A stretch of 64,000 nt of DNA from Myxococcales bacterium. GTDB taxonomy: Bacteria; Myxococcota_C; UBA6777. Both the position numbers and the translations under genes were made by a program. Position 1 is the stretch's first letter; the number at the start of each line of letters is the position of its first letter. Shown here in pieces: positions 52,543-60,781 of the stretch. Location: the NCBI GenBank assembly GCA_020632975.1, contig JACKEL010000004.1, positions 310,001 to 374,000 of the forward strand. Reading direction: 5' to 3'. Under the pieces are notes generated by a model, which searched no databases, had not been told where the DNA came from, and saw nothing but the letters and a program-made list of their open reading frames with translations.

Positions 52543-54444
52543 TTAATTTGAGGCAAGGGTGCGGTGGAGAGCTTGAAGGATACGCGACTCTCCGTATCCG
52601 TGCATCACGGGGACAAAGGGGATACCGATCTTTTTGGCTGTGTCGATCAAGGCGTCTGCTTTGGGGTGTCCGCAAAAATCGAGGAGCAAGATCAAAAGAT
52701 CGACTTTTCCACGTTGAAGGCGTCGAACGAGTTCTTGGGTGGATCGTGTGCTGCTGCTGTTTTCAGACTGAATCCAATCTAGGTGTTGAAATCCAAGTTT
52801 GTCTTCGAGAGCCTTGCGGCGTTGCTCACGAGGGTCACCACCAATCATCGCTGCGCGTTTGCCTGAAAGCAGATGTTGCAATTCGAACAATAGATCCTCA
52901 GGGCTCATCTGTTGAATCGACGGTCCTTCGGGGATGTTGGGTTCTGGATGGAGCAGGTTTTCAAGGAGGCGTTGTTTTTTCTTATCTTGTTTGTCTTGTT
53001 TATCTTGTTTCTTTTGTTCTTTTTTCAGTCGTTTTCGTGAGCTTGGCTTCACGGTCTCTTGTTGTTCTTGGTCCAAAGGCGCGTTGGGTGGGTCGTCTTT
53101 GGGAGTGGCGTTCGGTTTGGAAGCGCATGGTCCTGTTTCTTCGGGGATCTTGAGGGGGGATGCTGTATTTTGCAGTGTAGCAGCGAGACCATTTTCTGCT
53201 TGTGGTTCTGTGAGGTGTCGTCGCAAGCTGCGGAAAGGTTTGCCTGTCTCTATCCACACATAGAAAGGCTCAACGATATCCAGAAGGCGTTGATCTGATG
53301 GAGCAGACGCTGGGTGTTGCAAGATCTTTGTGAGCTTGTCGAGGAAAGCTTGTCGATCTGGGTGGTCGATTTGCACGTTTACATCCAACCGAAAGGAAAA
53401 GTCTTTCAGGCGGGCGATCATCGAAGTCAATTCGATTTCTTGGCTCTTGGAGATCTCGGGGAGTTTTGGTTCGGAGAGAGCGGCTTTTTTGAGGAAGGGT
53501 TTCAGTTGGAAAAAATCTTGCCATTGGTCTTGTTCGATATCGGCAGCGTTGGCTTTCTGAGCCAAGGTTATCCCAAGTTCGCCCCATGCCTGCTCTGAAA
53601 GTTGATGGCGGGCTTGGATAAGTTCGTTGGCCGCTGTTCGAAAGCTAGCACGATCTTTGAGGACTCGGATGCGCCGCAAGATGCGCTCTGGAGCCTTTTG
53701 TGCTTTTTCTTCGCGTTTTTGTTCTTTTTCTTCGCGTTTTTGTTCTTCTCGGACTTTGTATGCTTCTTCGACCTGTCGGGCATACTCTTCTTTTGGTGTG
53801 GGTGTACCTTCGGTAAAGAGTGAAACGGTCGATCCTTGGGGAGTTTCTGATGATTCTGTGGCTTTTTCAGGAAGTGAAGGGGGTTCTGTCGTGGGGATGG
53901 CTTGTGTCGTTGGAGGCACAGGTTCTTCGATGACGATGCTTTCAGGGAGGGTGTCGAGGGTGGTGCGCTGCAGGGGGTGAGGTTTGTTGGAAAGGGGAAG
54001 AGGCTGCGTTTGGTGGGTGGGTTGTGGTTTGGAAGGAAGGACTTCTTGGAGCAGAGCTTGGATCTGGCTGCTTGAGAGTTCGCCGCGGAAAAGAGCCTCG
54101 ATACGTTGGGTGAGGGATGAGATCTGGGAGAGTGCCGTGGTCAGGTCGTTTTGTAGTTGCTTGGCATCTTGAATCTCAGTATCGGGGGCGTGAAGGGCCA
54201 ACAACTCTGTCAGGATCTCGTCTACTTGGTTGGATTGTCCTTGGAGCTGTGCGAGAGTTTGTAGACAGATCTCCCTTATCTCATTGAGTTTTTCTTGGCG
54301 GAGTTGTTGTCTCCGTCGTTCGAGTTGTTGTAGTCGTTGGGTGAGTGCTTCGTGTTGTTGCAAGAGTTCTTGCAAGACGGAAGACTCATGGGAAGGAACT
54401 GTTTGAAGACGGAGGATATGGTTTGGCAAGGGTTGTTTAGACAT
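52543..54444 (-). CDS. Coiled-coil protein with C-terminal DUF2325-like domain
   Basis: 633 residues from an ATG with GGAGG 6 bp upstream. The N-terminal 140 residues are strongly coiled-coil (QQHEALTQRLQQLERRRQQL). A Pro/Thr-rich linker follows, then a Lys/Glu-rich helix (KREEKEQKREEKAQK), a helical middle and another basic stretch (KKEQKKQDKQDKQDKK). The last 110 residues match the DUF2325 pattern: RAAMIGGDPREQRRKALEDK, VDLLILLLDFCGHPKADALI and GIPFVPVMHGYGESRI. DUF2325 proteins are poorly understood, with possible nucleotide or metal binding. The protein is cytoplasmic. It is divergent from the Trp-rich gene by about 155 bp. Confidence 0.78.
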   Translation of the reverse strand: MSKQPLPNHILRLQTVPSHESSVLQELLQQHEALTQRLQQLERRRQQLRQEKLNEIREICLQTLAQLQGQSNQVDEILTELLALHAPDTEIQDAKQLQNDLTTALSQISSLTQRIEALFRGELSSSQIQALLQEVLPSKPQPTHQTQPLPLSNKPHPLQRTTLDTLPESIVIEEPVPPTTQAIPTTEPPSLPEKATESSETPQGSTVSLFTEGTPTPKEEYARQVEEAYKVREEQKREEKEQKREEKAQKAPERILRRIRVLKDRASFRTAANELIQARHQLSEQAWGELGITLAQKANAADIEQDQWQDFFQLKPFLKKAALSEPKLPEISKSQEIELTSMIARLKDFSFRLDVNVQIDHPDRQAFLDKLTKILQHPASAPSDQRLLDIVEPFYVWIETGKPFRSLRRHLTEPQAENGLAATLQNTASPLKIPEETGPCASKPNATPKDDPPNAPLDQEQQETVKPSSRKRLKKEQKKQDKQDKQDKKKQRLLENLLHPEPNIPEGPSIQQMSPEDLLFELQHLLSGKRAAMIGGDPREQRRKALEDKLGFQHLDWIQSENSSSTRSTQELVRRLQRGKVDLLILLLDFCGHPKADALIDTAKKIGIPFVPVMHGYGESRILQALHRTLASN

Positions 54445-54599
54445 CTTCGCCTCCTGATGATGGGTTACGTTTGCGGAGAGGACTCCTTTCTCAACGCGGA
54501 TAAAGCGTTTGTCCTGACAAGTTTGTTTGGAGAGATCTTGTAAGCTAATTTCTTGTATAGAAGAAGTAAAGAGTCCTGTATAGAAACAAGGGAAAGAAG

Positions 54600-55091
54600 A
54601 TGTGGTTTCCAGAGTTCATAGAAGGTGGATTGAGCGAAAAGCTTGTGATGGACTTGTCTTCGCAGTGGTCGAAGGGGCGTCATCGTTGGTATGTGCAGCA
54701 ACGAGAAGTCTGCGAAGAAGGCGTAGCGATGGGGGAAAAAGAGATCGCTGCTTGCCTGTCTCGATGGCGTGGTTTGTCGTGGGTGTTTGGTGGGATGCGT
54801 CATGGCCAGTGGATCGGGCCTTACGCAGGCTTTTCTTTCGCGCCTACGTTGGGGGGGGCCTATCTGGAGGGCTTTGTGGACGCGGAGACACTTTCTTTAG
54901 AGAAGGAGTTGTTTCCTACATCGTGGCACACCAATGCCTTGTGTGGGTTTTTGTGGCTGTTGTTCCGCAAACACAAGGATATCGAGACCTTGGTGCTTCC
55001 TACAATCTTGTCAGGATTTTTCGTGGAGGGATGGAGACAACAAGAAAAAGAAGGCCGTGCTTGGATCGTGCGGGAGGATGGGCGTTTGTAG
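54600..55091 (+). CDS. Trp-rich hypothetical protein
   Basis: 163 residues from the ATG at 54600. Codon use matches the surrounding genes, which supports a real gene. Ten Trp occur, many beside Gly, Arg or Ser (SSQWSKGRHRWY, LSRWRGLSWVFGG, FFVEGWRQQEKEGRAW). There is no signal peptide or clear membrane helix, although FLWLLFRK could be buried. It is divergent from the DUF2325 gene and converges with gcvP 87 bp downstream. The family is not recognised. Confidence 0.62.
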   Translation: MWFPEFIEGGLSEKLVMDLSSQWSKGRHRWYVQQREVCEEGVAMGEKEIAACLSRWRGLSWVFGGMRHGQWIGPYAGFSFAPTLGGAYLEGFVDAETLSLEKELFPTSWHTNALCGFLWLLFRKHKDIETLVLPTILSGFFVEGWRQQEKEGRAWIVREDGRL

Positions 55092-55178
55092 CGCTTCGAC
55101 GAATGAGCACATGGGGAAGAGGGGAAAAAGGGGCGGAGAGATGAGGAGAGATGAGGAGATGTGATGCCGTGGAGGGGA

Positions 55179-58064
55179 TTAGTCTTGGTAGGCATCCATG
55201 GTGGGGCAGGTACAAACGAGATTGCGATCTCCAAACGCATCGTCGATGCGGGAGACTGCGGGCCAGAACTTGCTTTCGCGGACCCAAGGTGCGGGGAAAG
55301 CAGCTTGCTCGCGGGGGTAAGGACGATCCCACTCTGTTGAGGTCACAGCATCCGAAGTGTGCGGTGCATTTTTGAGGGGGTTGTTGTCTTTGGGGAGCTT
55401 GCCTTGCTCGATGGAACGGATCTCTTCGCGGATGGAGATCATGGCATCACAAAAGCGATCGAGTTCAGCTTTGGATTCGCTTTCTGTGGGCTCGATCATC
55501 AAGGTCCCAGGGACGGGCCAAGACATCGTGGGGGCGTGGAAACCGTAGTCCATCAAACGCTTCGCGATGTCCACGGCTTCGATGTCTGCGCTGACTTTGA
55601 GGGGGCGCAAGTCGAGGATGAACTCGTGGGCTACGAGATCTTGGTTGCCGCGGAACAAGACGTTGTAGTGAGACTCAAGGCGCTTGGCCATGTAGTTTGC
55701 GTTGAGGATCGCGACTTGGGTGGCTTGTTTGAGCCCTTCGCTTCCCATCATGGCGATGTACATCCACGAGATCGGGAGGATGCTTGCGCTGCTGTAAGGG
55801 GCCGCTGCGATGGGGCCGATGGCTTCGTTGGAACCGTGACCTGTCACAGGATGGCCAGGGAGGAAAGGAACCAAGTGCGCAGCCACACCAATGGGGCCCA
55901 TACCAGGACCGCCACCGCCGTGGGGGATACAGAAGGTCTTGTGCAAGTTGAGGTGACAAACATCTGCGCCAAAGTCACCAGGGCGGCAAAGACCGACTTG
56001 GGCGTTCATGTTGGCACCATCCATATAGACCTGACCGCCATGTTGGTGGATGACATCACAGATCTCGCGGACGCCTTCTTCAAAGACGCCGTGGGTCGAG
56101 GGGTAAGTGATCATCAGCGCGCCAAGTTTTTCTTGGTGTTTTGCGGCTTTGGCTTTGAGGTCTTCGATATCGATGTCACCGCGCTCGTTACAAGCTACGG
56201 CGACGACCTGAAAGCCCGCCATGACGGCGCTTGCGGGGTTGGTACCGTGAGCGGACACAGGGATCAAGCAGACATTGCGGTGATGATCGCCGCGGCTGTG
56301 GTGGTATGCGCGGAGGGTCAACAAGCCTGCGTACTCGCCTTGGGAGCCTGCGTTGGGTTGGAGGGAGATCCCAGCAAAGCCTGTGATATCGCCCAACCAT
56401 GTTTCGAGATCATGGAAAAGCTTTTGGTATCCTTTGCTTTGCTCGATGGGAGCGAAGGGATGGAGTTTTCCAAAGGCAGGCCATGTCACGGGGATCATCT
56501 CGCTGGTGGCGTTGAGTTTCATGGTGCAAGAGCCCAGCGGGATCATCGAAGTGGTGAGGGAGAGATCGCGCCCTTGGAGGCGGTAGATGTAACGCAACAT
56601 CTCATGTTCGTTGTGGTAGCTGTTGAAGACGTCGTGGGTGAGGTACGTCGATGTGCGAGCGAGACCTTCTGGGTAGCTGCTGTCCATCTTCTCGGCGAGT
56701 TGGGCCAAGTCGAAAGAAAGGCTGTCTTTGCCTGCAAAGATCTGAAGCAGTTGTTGGACTTCTTGGACGCTGCTGCACTCATCCAAGGTCACGCCAAGGC
56801 TTTGGGCATCATAACGTCGCAGGTTGATCTTTTGTGCCTGTGCAGCTGCGTAGATCGCGTCTGTTTGGTCGCCTGTGGGGATGCGTAGCGTATCAAAGAA
56901 AGCGCCGCCATCGAGTTGGAAACCAAGCTCTTGAAGCCCCAAGGCCAAAAGGCTGGTGAGGTCATGGACGCGTTCTGCGAGGTTACGAAGTCCTTTGGGG
57001 CCGTGATAGACGGCGTACATGCTCGCCATGATCGCGAGAAGGACTTGCGCGGTACAGATGTTACTTGTGGCTTTGTCGCGGCGGATGTGTTGTTCGCGGG
57101 TTTGGAGGGCCAAACGGTAGGCTTGTTTGCCGCGTGCATCGCGAGAGACACCAACCAAACGACCGGGCATCTGGCGACGATGTTCTTCTTGTGTCGAGAG
57201 ATACGCTGCGTGGGGGCCACCAAATCCCATGGGGACACCAAAGCGTTGGGCCGAGCCTACGGCGATATCAGCGCCCATCTCGCCAGGGGGACGCAAGAGT
57301 GTGAGGGACAAGATGTCCGCAGAGATGATCGCCAAAGCGTCCGCGTCATGGGCTTTTTGAACGAGCGGGCTAAGGTCTTGGACGCGTCCATCGGTCGAGG
57401 GATATTGGAGCAGCACACCACAAAGGTCGAGACTGGAAAAGTCGGTGGTGTGGGGATCTGCGACATGGATCTTGATGCCCAAAGGCTCTGCGCGGGTCTG
57501 CACCACCGCGATGGTTTGGGGATGGCAGTCCGCTGCGACAAAGAAACCGTGTTTCTTTTGTCGTTTGATATTGTAAGCCATCGACATCGCTTCCGCAGCA
57601 GCGGTGGCTTCGTCGAGAAGCGAAGAGTTTGCGAGTGGAAGTCCCGTCAACTCAGAGATCATCGTTTGGTAGTTGAGGAGGGCTTCAAGGCGACCTTGGG
57701 CGATCTCAGCTTGATAAGGTGTGTATTGCGTGTACCATCCGGGATTTTCGAGGATGTTGCGCAAGATCACGCCAGGGGTGACGCAGTCTGTGTAACCCGT
57801 CCCAATCAAGGAGCGGAAGATCTGATTTTGCGAAGCGATATCAGCGATACGTTGGAGGGTTTCTTGTTCGCCGCGAGAGGCACCGATCGCAAGAGGCTGT
57901 TTGGCACGGATGGTTTTGGGCACGGCGACGTCTGTGAGGGCGTCGAGGTTCTCAAAGCCAAGTGTCGCCAACATCGCGCGTTGATCGGCTGGATTGGAGC
58001 CGAGATGGCGGGGGACAAATGGATCGGTGGATTGGGACAATTGTTCAAAACGGGATCTGGTCAT
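55179..58064 (-). CDS. gcvP: Glycine dehydrogenase (decarboxylating), P-protein
   Basis: This 961-residue PLP enzyme decarboxylates glycine and passes the aminomethyl group to the H-protein. It is the fused single-chain type. Visible markers: FVPRHLGSNPADQRAML, TPGVILRNILENPGWYTQYT, PMGFGGPHAAYLS, TSMIPLGSCTMKLNATSEM, and HLNLHKTFCIPHGGGGPGMG with the PLP-binding Lys. The ATG has GAGGAG 7 bp before. The partner genes gcvT and gcvH are not in the window, which is uncommon but not rare. An Rrf2 regulator lies 181 bp upstream on the same strand. No glycine riboswitch is visible in that gap. Confidence 0.97.
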   Translation of the reverse strand: MTRSRFEQLSQSTDPFVPRHLGSNPADQRAMLATLGFENLDALTDVAVPKTIRAKQPLAIGASRGEQETLQRIADIASQNQIFRSLIGTGYTDCVTPGVILRNILENPGWYTQYTPYQAEIAQGRLEALLNYQTMISELTGLPLANSSLLDEATAAAEAMSMAYNIKRQKKHGFFVAADCHPQTIAVVQTRAEPLGIKIHVADPHTTDFSSLDLCGVLLQYPSTDGRVQDLSPLVQKAHDADALAIISADILSLTLLRPPGEMGADIAVGSAQRFGVPMGFGGPHAAYLSTQEEHRRQMPGRLVGVSRDARGKQAYRLALQTREQHIRRDKATSNICTAQVLLAIMASMYAVYHGPKGLRNLAERVHDLTSLLALGLQELGFQLDGGAFFDTLRIPTGDQTDAIYAAAQAQKINLRRYDAQSLGVTLDECSSVQEVQQLLQIFAGKDSLSFDLAQLAEKMDSSYPEGLARTSTYLTHDVFNSYHNEHEMLRYIYRLQGRDLSLTTSMIPLGSCTMKLNATSEMIPVTWPAFGKLHPFAPIEQSKGYQKLFHDLETWLGDITGFAGISLQPNAGSQGEYAGLLTLRAYHHSRGDHHRNVCLIPVSAHGTNPASAVMAGFQVVAVACNERGDIDIEDLKAKAAKHQEKLGALMITYPSTHGVFEEGVREICDVIHQHGGQVYMDGANMNAQVGLCRPGDFGADVCHLNLHKTFCIPHGGGGPGMGPIGVAAHLVPFLPGHPVTGHGSNEAIGPIAAAPYSSASILPISWMYIAMMGSEGLKQATQVAILNANYMAKRLESHYNVLFRGNQDLVAHEFILDLRPLKVSADIEAVDIAKRLMDYGFHAPTMSWPVPGTLMIEPTESESKAELDRFCDAMISIREEIRSIEQGKLPKDNNPLKNAPHTSDAVTSTEWDRPYPREQAAFPAPWVRESKFWPAVSRIDDAFGDRNLVCTCPTMDAYQD

Positions 58065-58245
58065 GCTTTTGCTCCTCTTCCCTAGACGGAACCGTGCCGA
58101 AGAATGTCAGGCAAGATACTTAATCATGCGTAGAACGCAAGACCTTTTTGTTGTCTTTGCCTTGTGTGGGCTTGGAAAGAAGGGAGCAACAAAGGATGCG
58201 AGAGAGGGGGGAGGCTTTGGAGAAAGTGGTGGGGGTGGTGTTGGC

Positions 58246-58740
58246 TTAGCTGGCGTGGGCGAGGTGGCTGGACTTGAGGGGGATTGCAGGGAGCTCGTCG
58301 AAAGACTGAAGCACACGAAGTTGTCGAAGGACATAAACTTGTCGATCGCGTAGTTCTTCGAGGGTGATAGAGTCGAGGACTTCGCGGATCGCTTGGGTAA
58401 CGCGTTGTTGGAGTTCTTCGATCAAGAAACGGTTCTTTTCGTCTTGTGGCTCGCTCATCTCGGGCTCTTGGTCACAAAGCGAATCTCCAAGCAACTCAAG
58501 GATCTCTTTGAGACGGATCTTATGAGGAGGACGAGCCAGTCGGTAACCACCAATGGGGCCACGCATCCCGCGGACGATGCCCGCTTTGCGAAGGGGAATA
58601 AACAACTGCTCGAGATATTTGAGGGAGATGTCTTGGCGCTCTGCGATGATATGGAGCTTGAGAGGGCGTTTTTCCTCGAACTGCATGGCCAGATCGACCA
58701 ATGCACGGATGGCGTACTCTGCACGTGTGGAAAACTTCAT
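58246..58740 (-). CDS. Rrf2 family transcriptional regulator
   Basis: 164 residues from an ATG with AAGGAG 7 bp before. The winged-helix DNA-binding part is MKFSTRAEYAIRALVDLAMQ, then ISLKYLEQLFIPLRKAGIVR and GMRGPIGGYRLARPP. The middle region where IscR and NsrR carry three Cys has only one (SLCDQEPE), so it probably does not hold an iron-sulfur cluster and may work like CymR. The last 70 residues are helical. The upstream gap holds GTTTCA repeats and a palindrome that may be its own binding sites. It precedes gcvP on the same strand. Confidence 0.88.
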   Translation of the reverse strand: MKFSTRAEYAIRALVDLAMQFEEKRPLKLHIIAERQDISLKYLEQLFIPLRKAGIVRGMRGPIGGYRLARPPHKIRLKEILELLGDSLCDQEPEMSEPQDEKNRFLIEELQQRVTQAIREVLDSITLEELRDRQVYVLRQLRVLQSFDELPAIPLKSSHLAHAS

Positions 58741-58767
58741 CTGTCTGCTCCTTCGATCTCGGGCTAC

Positions 58768-58927
58768 GTTTCATGTAAGGGATTCTTTATATGTCAGCAT
58801 CTCTTATTCCAGAAATTGTTTCATGCTATAAAGTATTGTTAATTATATTGAATATGTCTTGCGTGGTTTGTATTCTATAGTTTCATACTGGAAAATTATG
58901 TTTCAGTGAAACATATATATGTTTCAG
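58768..58927. promoter_or_regulatory. Five GTTTCA repeats and a palindrome between the Rrf2 and sigma54-activator genes
   Basis: GTTTCA occurs at 58768, 58818, 58880, 58900 and 58921. The last three are 20-21 bp apart, about two helical turns. ATGTTTCA-G-TGAAACAT (58898-58914) is a perfect 8-bp-arm palindrome. The divergent Rrf2 and sigma54-activator genes flank this AT-rich gap, so the sites are good candidates for regulator binding. Confidence 0.55.
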
Positions 58928-58969
58928 ATGATGTGAGACGTTGCACAACAAAGAAGGAGGCCATCTCCA

Positions 58970-60619
58970 GTGGTAAGATTTGACGCAGAGCAACAAAAGA
59001 AGTGTTTGGTGCCCGAGGAGCTTGGAGCTTGGGCTTTGCAGCAGATCTTGCGTGTTTTTGGGGCAGAGGATGCGTTTCGTGTGTTGGCGGAGTTGTTGCC
59101 TGATGCGGCAGTTTTTGTGGTGGATGCCAACCGAGAGATTCGTTATTGGAGCAAGGGTGCGGAGAAGCTGCTTGGGTTTCAGTCTGAGCAGGTGATGGGG
59201 CAGATGTGTTTGCGAGCGAATCGTTGTGCGAGTTGCATGACGGGCTGTGGCATCGCAGAGAAGGGGCTTGTCGAAGGGGCACGTTTGACGTTGTATCACT
59301 CGGATGGTCGGCCGATAGCGCTGCGAAAGAGTGGGCGGGCTTTTTTCGATGAGAAGGGGGGCTTTTTGGGAGGGATCGAGATCTTGTTTCCTGATCGCCA
59401 GCCCGCGCAACCTTATCCTACGATCTCACCTGATACAGTGAACTTTCATGGTCTGTGGAGTCGTTCTCCTTCGATGCATCGGGCTTTTGAGATCGTTCGC
59501 AATGTCGCGACTTCGGACACGAGCGTCTTGGTGCGGGGCGATAGCGGCACGGGCAAAGAGATCATCGCGCGTGCAATCCATGAAGAAAGTCATCGCAGTC
59601 ATCGCCGCTTTTTGGCTGTGAACTGCGCTGCTTTGACCCCAACGCTTTTAGAGAGTGAGTTGTTTGGGCATCTCAAGGGGGCTTTTACAGGGGCTGTGCG
59701 AGATCGTGCGGGACTGTTTGCGCAAGCGGACGGTGGGACGTTGTTTTTGGATGAAGTCGCCGAGTTGCCGATGTCTTTGCAAGCCAAGCTGTTGCGGGTC
59801 TTGCAGGAGCGAACCTTTGTTCCTGTGGGAGGGACGCAGCCGATCCAAGTGGATGTGCGCATTGTTGCCGCAACGCATCGCAGTTTGAGGCATCTTGTTC
59901 AACTTGGCGCCTTCCGTGAGGATCTGATGTATCGCTTGCGTGTGGTGCCAATCTATCTGCCGCCTTTGCGGGAGCGGCGCGAAGATATCGAGTTGTTGTT
60001 GTGGCACTTTATACGCCAACGCAACCAACAAGGCCGTCGTTTGGTGTCTTCTGTGTCGCCTGAAGCGATGCGTGCGATGTTGAACCACGATTGGCCTGGG
60101 AATGTTCGTGAGATGCAAAATGTGGTGGACTACGCATTTGCGGTAGGGCGTGGAGAAGAGTTTGGCTACGATGAGTTGCCACCTGAGTTTGATGCAACGC
60201 GTGGTGCCGCAGTGATGGGCCGTTCAGCTTCTGTTCCATTGCCGCCTCACTTGGTGGCAGGGGCAGCGTGGGAGGATGTTCCAGCGGCTCCTGCGTCCTC
60301 TTCGTTGTTGCCGCCGCCTTCGTCTGCTTTGATGTCAAATCCTTCTTCTGCTTCGCTTGATCCCTTTGTTGCGCCAGGTTCGTCGGGTGGTTTGGCGTTG
60401 CCACCAACCTCTTCTGCGTATCTTTCGGGCCGTTCGGGGCTTCCTGTGGCTTTGGGGTCCAAGAGCTACACGATGGAAGAGGGGGAAGAGTCTTTCGATG
60501 AGAAGGAGCAGATCGAACGAGCGTTGCGGATCGCAGAAGGGCATATGACCCGTGCAGCGGAGCTTTTGGGGATGAGCCGAACGACCTTTTGGCGCAAGCG
60601 CAAGAGGTATGGTGTTTGA
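58970..60619 (+). CDS. Sigma54-dependent activator with PAS domain bearing a Cys cluster
   Basis: This 549-residue protein starts at GTG after AAGGAGG. A PAS-like sensor covers about 40-140; inside it C80, C86, C89 and C93 form C-x5-C-x2-C-x3-C, which could bind a metal or iron-sulfur cluster. The AAA+ domain follows: Walker A GDSGTGKE (190-197), GAFTGA (237-242), the motif needed to contact sigma54, then FLDEVAELP and REDLMYRL. A Pro/Ser/Ala-rich linker of about 90 residues separates it from the C-terminal HTH (AAELLGMSRTTFWRKRKR). It is divergent from the Rrf2 gene. The target is unknown, although metA follows. Confidence 0.91.
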   Translation: MVRFDAEQQKKCLVPEELGAWALQQILRVFGAEDAFRVLAELLPDAAVFVVDANREIRYWSKGAEKLLGFQSEQVMGQMCLRANRCASCMTGCGIAEKGLVEGARLTLYHSDGRPIALRKSGRAFFDEKGGFLGGIEILFPDRQPAQPYPTISPDTVNFHGLWSRSPSMHRAFEIVRNVATSDTSVLVRGDSGTGKEIIARAIHEESHRSHRRFLAVNCAALTPTLLESELFGHLKGAFTGAVRDRAGLFAQADGGTLFLDEVAELPMSLQAKLLRVLQERTFVPVGGTQPIQVDVRIVAATHRSLRHLVQLGAFREDLMYRLRVVPIYLPPLRERREDIELLLWHFIRQRNQQGRRLVSSVSPEAMRAMLNHDWPGNVREMQNVVDYAFAVGRGEEFGYDELPPEFDATRGAAVMGRSASVPLPPHLVAGAAWEDVPAAPASSSLLPPPSSALMSNPSSASLDPFVAPGSSGGLALPPTSSAYLSGRSGLPVALGSKSYTMEEGEESFDEKEQIERALRIAEGHMTRAAELLGMSRTTFWRKRKRYGV

Positions 60620-60736
60620 ACAATGGAGTGGGTGGTTGGGGGTCTGGATGAGGGATGTTATAAGATCTTCCCACGTCTTTTTGCATCGTTTGATATTTCG
60701 TTATGTGACTTGTTGACGATTGGAAGTTGAGGGATG

Positions 60737-60760
60737 GGTCTTGTTGGACCATAAGTGGTC
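60737..60760 (+). promoter_or_regulatory. Overlapping alternative hairpins in the metA leader
   Basis: GGTC (60737)-TTGTTG-GACC (60747) and GACCA (60747)-TAAG-TGGTC (60756) share the GACC strand, so only one can form at a time. The second ends 21 bp from the metA ATG. Such a switch would suit an attenuator or SAM-type riboswitch, but no known class is recognised. Confidence 0.3.
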
Positions 60761-60781
60761 GAAAGCTTAGAAAGGCGAGCC

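Noticed and set aside
55359..58085. Two long plus-strand frames (509 and 389 codons) covering gcvP
   Set aside because: They are antisense to a fully recognisable gcvP. High codon bias often leaves the complementary frame open. No family pattern is seen.
58065..58245. Possible glycine riboswitch upstream of gcvP
   Set aside because: A short GGCAAAGAC segment on the minus strand recalls the aptamer, but the conserved core and the tandem structure are not present.
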